This document shows positions 9,178 to 16,015 of a stretch of DNA of 64,000 nucleotides, piece by piece. The stretch is taken from positions 62,001 to 126,000 of the IMG/VR virus record IMGVR_UViG_3300046692_000091, one strand, 5' to 3'. The stretch comes from a virus. A program made the position numbers and the translations under genes. Below the pieces are notes generated by a model. It ran no database searches. It worked only from the letters and a program-made list of their open reading frames with translations, and had not been told where the DNA came from. How positions within the stretch are numbered: the stretch's first letter is position 1; each line of letters starts with the position of its first letter.

Positions 9178-10110
9178 ATGCCAATTAAACTAGATTGGAT
9201 TGATCACAACGTCTCGGCAGATAGTCGTAAAGTCTATCGGTCGTTGACGAAGATTGATCAAGGCAACCTGGGTGTACCTCTCGCTACACTTGCAGGTAAT
9301 GCCTTAACTTACACGGATAACACAGTACAACGTGGGGTAACTTATCATTACGTGGTCACTAGTGTGCAAGGTGCGGATGAAGCACCTTCAGCTGAATATA
9401 TCATCGCTTACATTCCCTATACTGGTCCAGGCCCGCAGACATTGGTTCGGGGTACATGGGAATACGGTTATTTCGGACGAGTTCCATTAGAAGATATTTT
9501 CTCTTCAACCGAATTGATTAAGGGTTGTAATATCGCTTCAGGTATTACAGCCAACTTAACTGCTGGTAACTACTGGCACAAAGTGGTGTATGCTGGAAAG
9601 ATCTTGTTCTTCCCTAACAACTCAATTGGTACAGCGATCTCATATCAAACTCTGTACAACGCCGGATTAGTTTTCGGTACTAGACCGAGTACGGAATGGC
9701 CAGCTGCAGTCAAAACACAACTGGGTACAGTAGCACAAAATTTTGTGATTAGTTCTGGTACTCACCGATTTGTAGTAAGATTACCTACTTCACGTTCCAA
9801 CATGACTAGTACTAGTGTGGTGGCTACGGATCTGCGTGGAGGTGAGATCGATGCTATCTTTGCTGGTCTCTATATCGGTCGAGATTTTAATGACGCCAAG
9901 CTGGCCCAGTATGATGATTGCACCAGCCCATTGGCTGCCGGTAACTATTATCCCACTGCGGATTATTATGATGGTGCTAACCCTAGTGTTAATGCTATCT
10001 TCCGGATGTCGAACACTACTTCTGTAATTGATAGTTTACCAACTAAGTTCTTATTGACTAACGCATCAACTGCTTTCTATTGGAAACCAGTACTGGAATT
10101 AGTTTACTAA
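9178..10110 (+). CDS. Virion/fibre paralogue D2, FN3-like N-terminus (last gene of cassette 2)
   Basis: This 310-residue protein follows C2 by 10 bases. The start IKLDWIDHNVSADSRKVYR and YHYVVTSVQG match D1, as do TGPGPQTLVRG, YGYFGRVPLEDIF, YWHKVVYAGKILFFP, YNAGLVFGTR, HRFVVRLPTSRS and terminal WKPVLELVY. It ends at a hairpin shared with the convergent minus-strand operon. As with the other seven paralogues, the fibre or virion role rests on location and beta-rich composition. Confidence 0.65.
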   Translation: MPIKLDWIDHNVSADSRKVYRSLTKIDQGNLGVPLATLAGNALTYTDNTVQRGVTYHYVVTSVQGADEAPSAEYIIAYIPYTGPGPQTLVRGTWEYGYFGRVPLEDIFSSTELIKGCNIASGITANLTAGNYWHKVVYAGKILFFPNNSIGTAISYQTLYNAGLVFGTRPSTEWPAAVKTQLGTVAQNFVISSGTHRFVVRLPTSRSNMTSTSVVATDLRGGEIDAIFAGLYIGRDFNDAKLAQYDDCTSPLAAGNYYPTADYYDGANPSVNAIFRMSNTTSVIDSLPTKFLLTNASTAFYWKPVLELVY

Positions 10111-10119
10111 GCGGCATAA

Positions 10120-10141
10120 AGCCTTCCCCAACGGGAAGGCT
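10120..10141. terminator. Bidirectional hairpin between convergent operons
   Basis: Nine-pair stem AGCCTTCCC/GGGAAGGCT, loop CAAC. CATA lies one base before (10115-10118) and TATG two bases after (10144-10147). Because the genes on both sides converge here, it can end transcription from both strands. Confidence 0.85.
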
Positions 10142-10155
10142 AATATGTCGTCTCG

Positions 10156-10953
10156 TCATTGAAAGATAACATCATCCAATGGAATTTCGCCATGCGTGGG
10201 TTGTAGTTCAGAATCCACCTCTTGTGGCTTACTGGTACCTTTAACATCGATCAGACTAAAGTAACGAGAATCGATATAGTTGATATCCATATTGTGTTGT
10301 GTAACCAAACGGAAACGGAATAGATCTTGTTTACGTTCTTCCAGGGTAAGTTCTGCTGGATCACGATCAAACAACTTCGGATGGACTACGTTGAAGTCAG
10401 ACATCAGCGCACCAACAATAGCTACGTGATGGTACTTAAACCATTCTGCAAATTCATAGATCAACATTCCCCCGAACTCATCTGCCAGCCGTTCAACAGT
10501 TAGTTCATGGAGATGATAGTCCACAAGCTTGACATTAAGCTCAGAGCCATACTTCTCTTGAATGATCCGCACTAGTTCCGCACGTTCATTAGGAGCCAGT
10601 ACGTAAGGGGCTACGTTGATAGCTAAGCCTATTTCATCCGTATGCTTAGTCATGCCATCCATCATGTTGATGTCGGCCTCAGCGAGTAACCGGTAAAGAA
10701 ATGGAGCCATTCCCGTTTCAAAGCTTTCATTCAGTGTCTTAGCTGTATTGGCCCCACCACGTAATTCATAAGCTTCGCGGAATTGGTCATTCGTTACTAG
10801 GCCACCAGTTAAAGCAAACCAGTCATCGTAATCTCTTTCCCAGTAATTAGGATTCATTACTAAAGCTTCGGCAGCTTTCTTATTGAGGTTAGACATGACA
10901 CCCAAACGAGTATCAAGCAAGACATCAAGACTAAGCATAAATCGTCTGATCAT
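10156..10953 (-). CDS. Unknown phiKZ-type protein, 265 residues
   Basis: I recognise no domain. The protein is mostly helical and acidic, with no signal peptide or membrane segment. Its start overlaps the stop of the upstream gene as ATGA, so the two are translationally coupled. It is the last gene of a minus-strand operon that contains the polymerase beta C-terminal piece and UvsX; by synteny it would correspond to a gene near 147 of phiKZ. A structural or accessory replication role cannot be decided. Confidence 0.6.
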   Translation of the reverse strand: MIRRFMLSLDVLLDTRLGVMSNLNKKAAEALVMNPNYWERDYDDWFALTGGLVTNDQFREAYELRGGANTAKTLNESFETGMAPFLYRLLAEADINMMDGMTKHTDEIGLAINVAPYVLAPNERAELVRIIQEKYGSELNVKLVDYHLHELTVERLADEFGGMLIYEFAEWFKYHHVAIVGALMSDFNVVHPKLFDRDPAELTLEERKQDLFRFRLVTQHNMDINYIDSRYFSLIDVKGTSKPQEVDSELQPTHGEIPLDDVIFQ

Positions 10954-11432
10954 CGGGGTGCCTTATTCAAGCCGTGTTTGACCAACATGGTCACTGTGTC
11001 GCGTTCTAACGTCGATGCAACACAAAGCATAAAGAGCCATGGGTTCTCGCTTAGAATGGTCGCCAGAGCGCCTACAGGAGCTTGACGGGACAATGTAGTG
11101 GCGTCAACAACATTAGACTTCCCATTGTACAGATCCGTACGGAAACAGAAGTGTGTAATGGACGCACCGACGTCATCTAGTTCCTGCATAAAGGAAGTAG
11201 TAGCGGACATCAGCAGAATATAGAACTCAGGGATGTTGCGGATGTCATCGTACACCCGACGGATAAAAGATTCATTCTTACCTTCACGTAGTAAGTTGTG
11301 AATCCGAATATTGGTAATGACTTGTATTAGGTTAGCGAGCATCGACTTTTCCCCGACAGGGTTCAAAGTGATAAACTCCTCTAACCCTTCCATCCAAGCA
11401 TGTCGGATGGAATCAGTTAGACGTGTGGTCAT
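10950..11432 (-). CDS. Unknown helical protein, 160 residues
   Basis: The gene overlaps its neighbours on both sides by four bases (ATGA), placing it tightly between the beta C-terminal fragment and the 265-residue protein. The sequence is alpha-helical, with a Cys in THFCFRTD and a hydrophobic stretch PWLFMLCVASTL near the C-terminus that is too short for a confident membrane anchor. No motif is recognised. Tight coupling suggests stoichiometric production with the polymerase fragment, but that is inference. Confidence 0.6.
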   Translation of the reverse strand: MTTRLTDSIRHAWMEGLEEFITLNPVGEKSMLANLIQVITNIRIHNLLREGKNESFIRRVYDDIRNIPEFYILLMSATTSFMQELDDVGASITHFCFRTDLYNGKSNVVDATTLSRQAPVGALATILSENPWLFMLCVASTLERDTVTMLVKHGLNKAPR

Positions 11433-12097
11433 ACGAGGTTATTCCTCAGCATCATTGCCGATAGGTATACCGACAGCGTTTTGTTGGATTTAACAATGCT
11501 CGGAGTCTCAGCCATAATAGAAGCTAACGACGCTTCACCAGTTTCCATGATCTGACGGTTCATCTGGTTATAAGCTTCGGCGTCACCACCACGGAACTTA
11601 ACGAGTTCGAGTACAGCAGTATTAAGACCTTTAGAAACGTTTACCTGAATCTCAGGACCAGACAACCGAGAACCTTTAGAGTCACCGGAAGCTTGACCAG
11701 ACCGTTCATCCACTACGTGGTTAGAACCAGGAATGGAACGTTTCTTTGCGAGCATCTGAACTTGACGGCGGAGTGGTAGCATGCCGATCAAATGTTTGTT
11801 TGGTGTTAAGTAAACTTGCCCTGTGGCCTGGTCTGTCAACTTGAGTTGTTGGAACAGTTCAAAACCTAGAGCTTCAGCTACTTTGTAGTTACGTTCGATA
11901 CTCAGCGTAACATCTGCCAAGTTAGGGGCGAATAATGTAACATACTCTTTGCCGCTCTCTAGATTATCAATCCAGGTGGCAAACTCAGCATCTGCCATTC
12001 GCTTGAACATATCTGCCAGGAGTTGCTTGTTAGGGCTTCCCGGCAGGAACATGTCAATGAAATGCAGTGCATCCTTTTCTGTTGCTTTGCGTGACAT
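11429..12097 (-). CDS. RNA polymerase beta subunit, C-terminal fragment (virion RNAP)
   Basis: This 222-residue protein aligns by eye with the C-terminal part of bacterial RpoB. LTDQATGQVYLTP matches the LYDGRTGE-x-F region. HLIGMLPLRRQVQMLAKKR matches the LKLNHLVDDKMHARS region. GQASGDSKGSRLSGPEIQV matches the GGKAQFGGQRFGEMEV region, and LELVKFRGGDAEAYNQM matches the LQEMLTVKSDD...KMY region (residues about 88-183). The long beta protein at 39327-43811 stops just before this part, so the two together make one beta. Its place a few genes from UvsX agrees with phiKZ gp149, a known virion polymerase component. The start has GGAGAG upstream on the minus strand. Confidence 0.72.
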   Translation of the reverse strand: MSRKATEKDALHFIDMFLPGSPNKQLLADMFKRMADAEFATWIDNLESGKEYVTLFAPNLADVTLSIERNYKVAEALGFELFQQLKLTDQATGQVYLTPNKHLIGMLPLRRQVQMLAKKRSIPGSNHVVDERSGQASGDSKGSRLSGPEIQVNVSKGLNTAVLELVKFRGGDAEAYNQMNRQIMETGEASLASIMAETPSIVKSNKTLSVYLSAMMLRNNLV

Positions 12098-12127
12098 CGT
12101 ATCTCTCCATTAATGAATACTATACGA

Positions 12128-12424
12128 TTAGAGAGGATAGATTGGTCTGGCGTCTGCCATAGCCGGGGGCAATCGGTTTGCACTGAAGAATGGTAAGATC
12201 TGTGTACGATACGTGGTGCACCATTGCTCTAGTGTGTAAGGGCAATCTGTGATAAACCAGAATCGTGCCCAGTCAGCAGGATACTGACGGAGAATGCCAT
12301 TCATGAATTCTGACATTTCTAGTGTAGTGGTAAGCGGTGTAACCATGCGTCGATTGAGATCTTCAGCTAGTTCAGGGTCAACAGCACGGGTCATCTCGAA
12401 GATGAATTGGTTATAAGAGTTCAT
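12128..12424 (-). CDS. Unknown small protein, 98 residues
   Basis: No domain is recognised. The sequence is Trp/Pro/Arg-containing (YPADWARFWFITD, YTLEQWCTTYRTQILPFF) and looks globular and soluble. It lies 30 bases upstream of the beta C-terminal fragment on the same strand, with a TATAGT-like element between them at 12119-12124, so the downstream genes may also have their own start of transcription. Confidence 0.55.
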   Translation of the reverse strand: MNSYNQFIFEMTRAVDPELAEDLNRRMVTPLTTTLEMSEFMNGILRQYPADWARFWFITDCPYTLEQWCTTYRTQILPFFSANRLPPAMADARPIYPL

Positions 12425-12440
12425 GTATTGGTCCAGTTAT

Positions 12441-12785
12441 CTAAAGCTCGCCGCAATAGTTAACTTCTGTTATGTTAGAAAGGAATTTGGTGATAAGGTG
12501 TCGGTGGCAGAATTCGCCTTCCCGACAGTAGCAACCGAATGCAATGTTTTCATGGCTTATCAACCAGTCGAAGAATTCTGGATAATTGTCGTAACGCCAT
12601 TCCAGCATCGCCATGTATTGAGCTTCATATTGCTCAGGAGTAATGCGTTTACTTTTAACATCCATCACGATCTGCCAAGTGGGGGCTAACTGCCACATAC
12701 CTGACTTGACAGTTGTATCGTAATAAGGGACATTATTAAAGAGTAGGTTCTCCAACTTACCCAACTGGAATGTGTATACGTTCAT
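12441..12785 (-). CDS. DUF488-like protein
   Basis: This 114-residue protein ends in FGCYCREGEFCHRHLITKFL, which is the signature of the DUF488 type (a Cys-rich turn followed by CHR). Key residues are C85, C87, C93, H94 and H96. The N-terminal WQIVMDVK and the middle MLEWRYDNYPEFFDWL also fit. The biochemical role of DUF488 is not established; members occur in bacteria and phages and are often annotated as hypothetical. The ATG directly follows the stop of the upstream gene (TAAATG) without a clear ribosome-binding site, indicating translational coupling. Confidence 0.65.
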   Translation of the reverse strand: MNVYTFQLGKLENLLFNNVPYYDTTVKSGMWQLAPTWQIVMDVKSKRITPEQYEAQYMAMLEWRYDNYPEFFDWLISHENIAFGCYCREGEFCHRHLITKFLSNITEVNYCGEL

Positions 12786-13088
12786 TTATTTACGTGTCGT
12801 GATGTTGATTGTGTTGTTGACTACATGCACTGAAACATCCATTGGTGCATTAATGATGACCTCACTATTTCTGTCAACAGAGATAGCGATCTTTTGACTC
12901 TCGAAGTAGTAACGTCCGAACCCAGCAATTTTAGGTGGGGCTGGAGGAACAACTTTAGGTAGCCGGTTGCGTGCAGCTATACGTGCTGGTTCATGTGGGC
13001 AATTGGGTATTAGACAACCAAGAACGTTAACAGAGAACTCACACCGATGTTTCCACCACCACTGCTTGAACAACGTAAATATATTCAT
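12786..13088 (-). CDS. Unknown small protein, 100 residues
   Basis: No family is recognised. The N-terminus is Trp/Cys-rich (FKQWWWKHRCEFSVNVLGCLIPNCPHEPAR) and is followed by a Pro-rich linker (PKVVPPAPPK) and a beta-rich end with alternating Val/Ile/Asn (VSVHVVNNTINITT). A good AAGGAAA site precedes the start on the minus strand. It is the first gene after UvsX and may share its transcript. Confidence 0.5.
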   Translation of the reverse strand: MNIFTLFKQWWWKHRCEFSVNVLGCLIPNCPHEPARIAARNRLPKVVPPAPPKIAGFGRYYFESQKIAISVDRNSEVIINAPMDVSVHVVNNTINITTRK

Positions 13089-13117
13089 TGGATTTCCTTA
13101 ATGGGGGTGGCCCGCTA

Positions 13118-13137
13118 GGGGCTTTAGGTCTAGCCCC
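13118..13137 (-). terminator. Weak hairpin after the UvsX gene
   Basis: A stem of six pairs (GGGGCT/AGCCCC) with an eight-base loop lies between UvsX and the next minus-strand gene. A second small hairpin, TAGCCG/CGGCTA at 13161-13177, overlaps the UvsX stop codon. Neither has a T tract, so partial termination or mRNA protection are both possible. Confidence 0.35.
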
Positions 13138-13166
13138 CTTTGGCATGGGTTGAGGAGCCTTAGCCG

Positions 13167-14585
13167 TCATGCGGCTACAATCTCCAGCGGTTTGATCTTG
13201 GCTTGGTCTTCTTTAGACATCCAGTACGGTTTGTATTCGAATCGTAGCATGCGGATCAAGTCCATAGTCGACAGGAACTTCTTCTCGCACAGATGCTCTT
13301 CTTCTTTAACCATCCAGTAGCCGCGGGTGGTCAACAGGATCTCCCAATCGTAACCCATCTTCACCAGGCCTTCGTAGAGGGCCGCTGGAGACGGTACATC
13401 GAGTTTACGTTGGAACTGAATCAGTTGTAGCATCTCAGATTGAATCTCTACCGCACGACGCAGGAGAGGATCACCATTAAGCTTCTGACGTACTTTGGTA
13501 CGGGACAGGGCGACGTTAGGACGCAGTTCAACGAAGTAGTTCTGTACGTTACCACCGATACCGAAACCATTCTCTTTGCAGTAGTGGAATTCAGTCAGTG
13601 CTGGCAGTACGCCTTCGGATTGCGCAACGATGATCGGGAACAACAAATCGGAGATGCCGCCTTTCGAACGCAGGTTCTTAACTTCCAGGATACGGAGGTC
13701 AGAGTCACCTTGCATTGCAGTAGCGTTGTCAAGTGGATAGACAGGCATCTTATCGTTGTTCAACAGAGGCTTGTTCGATACCACGTCCCACACGTTGTTA
13801 GGCAACGAATAGAAACCAGACGATACGCCTTTCAATACGGTATCTTTCTTCATACCGGTCAAGTTACGTTTATCGGTAGGGTACATGTCCATGTTGATGA
13901 TATCACCAACGTGAGCTGTCAAGATGAAGTGTGTACCAGTTTTAGCAGCTACCTGTGGCAGTTGGTTAAACAGCTGGTTCTTCGCCTTACCGTTAGTCAT
14001 GGCATCAGTGTTGTTCTTGCCATCACCGATTTTGTTCTTCGCATACATCTCATCAACAGCAGATACGATGAACTTCGAGAATGAGTCAATGAACGCAGTG
14101 GTAGGTTGCAGACAAACCTTGTGCTTCTTATCCTTATCAACGAATGGAGTAGTTCGGATATGTTTCTTAGGATCTTTGGCTTTCTCATCCAGAGACTTAC
14201 GCAGTTGATAGAAGAACTCATCACCGGTGTATTGAGACAGGTCAGTGAACATGAACTGTGGATCATCGTTGAAATCGATAGCTGCGATTTCGTCGAAGTG
14301 TTTAGCAACAGCAGAGAAGCGAGCAACTGGGTTCAGTGTACCCTCTGTATCGTAGACCATCGAGTGACTACCAGGCATAGCCCGACGTACCATCGACAGC
14401 ATGTAAACACCGATCGCAGTCTTGAAGTTGTTTGGACGAGACACGATCCCGTTCAATGCGCCTAGACCGCCGTTGAGGATCATCTCCCCATATTCACCCT
14501 CTTCATAATGACCGGATGAAATGTCCATCAAACAGCCGACGTTTACTGCTGGCCGAAATGACGGTTTCTTAAACTCTTGGAACAT
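13167..14585 (-). CDS. uvsX: UvsX/RecA-like recombinase ATPase
   Basis: This 472-residue protein has the layout of phage UvsX recombinases. The P-loop is unusual, GIVSRPNNFKT at residues 47-57, keeping Lys-Thr but not the Gly-rich canonical form; T4 UvsX has a similarly degenerate loop. It is followed by MVYDTEGTLNP (77-86), comparable to the YDSE region of UvsX. Later come TTAFIDSFSKF and THFILTAHVGD, fitting the Walker B and following strand. UvsX forms filaments on single-stranded DNA for recombination-dependent replication and repair. It sits with the beta C-terminal fragment and near RNase H, as in phiKZ. GAGGAAATACC precedes ATG on the minus strand. Confidence 0.8.
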   Translation of the reverse strand: MFQEFKKPSFRPAVNVGCLMDISSGHYEEGEYGEMILNGGLGALNGIVSRPNNFKTAIGVYMLSMVRRAMPGSHSMVYDTEGTLNPVARFSAVAKHFDEIAAIDFNDDPQFMFTDLSQYTGDEFFYQLRKSLDEKAKDPKKHIRTTPFVDKDKKHKVCLQPTTAFIDSFSKFIVSAVDEMYAKNKIGDGKNNTDAMTNGKAKNQLFNQLPQVAAKTGTHFILTAHVGDIINMDMYPTDKRNLTGMKKDTVLKGVSSGFYSLPNNVWDVVSNKPLLNNDKMPVYPLDNATAMQGDSDLRILEVKNLRSKGGISDLLFPIIVAQSEGVLPALTEFHYCKENGFGIGGNVQNYFVELRPNVALSRTKVRQKLNGDPLLRRAVEIQSEMLQLIQFQRKLDVPSPAALYEGLVKMGYDWEILLTTRGYWMVKEEEHLCEKKFLSTMDLIRMLRFEYKPYWMSKEDQAKIKPLEIVAA

Positions 14586-14641
14586 GGTATTTCCTCTTTG
14601 ATGTTATAGAGCAATCAATTAATTGAGTTCAAGCGTAATTT

Positions 14642-14645
14642 TATG
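14642..14645 (+). promoter_or_regulatory. Candidate TATG late promoter core
   Basis: TATG in an AT-rich divergent intergenic region between UvsX (-) and the 288-residue virion-like gene (+), 41 bases before its ATG. TATG is the reported core of phiKZ late promoters. The match is only four bases, so it is weak evidence alone. Confidence 0.3.
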
Positions 14646-14686
14646 TCTAGACTCCAAGAATCATTAACACAACAAGGTAGCTATCC

Positions 14687-15553
14687 ATGTCTCTCTTTAC
14701 TCGTTATGGCGACAATGAAGTCGTATCAAACGAATCTGTCGGTCAAACAACCGTAGATCCTATCCGTCAGTTTTATTTCGCTTGTGAAAGCATTTCCATG
14801 GAAGCTGCCGAGATGGGTTCCATCGCTGGTTGGTTTGCTCGCATGGGTTCCAACGTATCAATGTCTATCCAACGTGGTTTCGAACTGATGACCACTTACA
14901 ACTGGGCACCTCTGACCACCCTGTATCCTTCTCAGATGGGTACAGTAATGCGCTCGCTAGATTACATGGAGATCCAATCGAAGTCCGTATCACAACCACG
15001 TGGCTTCTCAGGTAATCTGCATGACTACGTGATGGGTATGGCTCCGCGTATTCAACTGGCTTGTGCTATTAAAGCTAACGTTCTCGATCCAGCCATCCAA
15101 CGGTTGGGCCACTACTTAACCAATCCTGGTGAACGTGGTGATCGTCGTGACTTCCCTGGTGGCGCAGCAGACATCGGTCAGATCGCTAAACTACTGGCTG
15201 ATGAAGCTAAGTTCTTTAAAGGTGGGGCTGATGCGACTGCTTCGTTCGGTCAACTGTTCTCTAACAACACAGAATTCACTAAAGCTGAGTTCCAGATGGT
15301 GGAGTACGGTAAACTGTTAGCTCAGACGCCTCCAGCGGCGGTTAAGGCAGCAGTAGAACAATTAACAGCTGTAGCTAGCGGTTTGTTTAAATCGTTGTCC
15401 TCAGAGCGTGACCCGGCTTCTAAGCAATTGATTCAGGCTGTAGGTGCTGAGTTGACTACTGTTGCCAAATGGATTGAATGGTACGCTGTTCAGATTACAC
15501 ACTTGACTGAAACCAACGCTGTGTTCGCACAGCTTGAGAAAGAACTCCGCTGA
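14687..15553 (+). CDS. Probable virion or inner-body protein, 288 residues
   Basis: The gene stands alone between a divergent region and a hairpin, as expected of a separately expressed late gene. The protein is helical and Ala/Gln-rich without a membrane segment. Near the N-terminus it has ISMEAAE with Glu39 in an S-x-E context, the kind of site cut by phiKZ-type prohead proteases, and the segment before it could be a propeptide. The C-terminal half is predicted coiled helix (AAVKAAVEQLTAVASGLFKSL). It is not an obvious paralogue of the inner-body family at 20443-25747. Virion location is inferred, not shown. Confidence 0.5.
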   Translation: MSLFTRYGDNEVVSNESVGQTTVDPIRQFYFACESISMEAAEMGSIAGWFARMGSNVSMSIQRGFELMTTYNWAPLTTLYPSQMGTVMRSLDYMEIQSKSVSQPRGFSGNLHDYVMGMAPRIQLACAIKANVLDPAIQRLGHYLTNPGERGDRRDFPGGAADIGQIAKLLADEAKFFKGGADATASFGQLFSNNTEFTKAEFQMVEYGKLLAQTPPAAVKAAVEQLTAVASGLFKSLSSERDPASKQLIQAVGAELTTVAKWIEWYAVQITHLTETNAVFAQLEKELR

Positions 15554-15562
15554 TGGCATAAA

Positions 15563-15582
15563 GGCTTCCCCTAGGGGAAGCC
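15563..15582. terminator. Bidirectional hairpin between convergent genes
   Basis: Nine-pair near-palindrome GGCTTCCCC/GGGGAAGCC with two-base TA centre. CATA lies two bases before (15557-15560), TATG two bases after (15585-15588). It lies between convergent genes at 14687-15553 and 15592-16005. Confidence 0.85.
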
Positions 15583-15591
15583 AATATGTCG

Positions 15592-16005
15592 TTATGCGAT
15601 AATCACAGGGGATGCGCAAATAGCGAACACCCTTTGAATATCATTACGGAACGTATCTTCGTCAGAGTAACGCAGCCAGCAAGGGATTGCCTTACGGATG
15701 CTATTCCATCCACAGTCAGGTGAGCTTTTGGCTTCATTAAGACTTGGGATGTCTCTTAAGCAATGATCCGCAATGCAAGTAGGAAACTTCAATGCATTGC
15801 CATCTCGCACTAGACACATCTGGTCATTCAGTGCCATAGCTTTGCCGTATCGTTCACGAACGACATCGCCGCCCACCCACTTAGAGTGGATGATGGCTAA
15901 CACACACATCCGTTTAAAATCATTGTCAAGCTTAGCGCAGAAGCGCAACCCGATTCGTGTAAAGAACCGGGCAATGACTTTCTGGAGATAGGTTAGTAGT
16001 TTCAT
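15592..16005 (-). CDS. Unknown Cys-containing protein, 137 residues
   Basis: No family is recognised. The N-terminus is basic and hydrophobic (MKLLTYLQKVIARFFTRIGLRF), possibly an amphipathic helix. Six Cys and a His lie scattered later (RMCVLAIIHSKW, TCIADHCLRD, DCGW, PCWLRY, ICAS). The pattern IADHCLRDIPSLNEAKSSPDCGWNSI does not match a metal-binding family I know. It follows RNase H by 10 bases on the minus strand and shares its operon. Confidence 0.55.
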   Translation of the reverse strand: MKLLTYLQKVIARFFTRIGLRFCAKLDNDFKRMCVLAIIHSKWVGGDVVRERYGKAMALNDQMCLVRDGNALKFPTCIADHCLRDIPSLNEAKSSPDCGWNSIRKAIPCWLRYSDEDTFRNDIQRVFAICASPVIIA

Positions 16006-16015
16006 GGAATACCCG

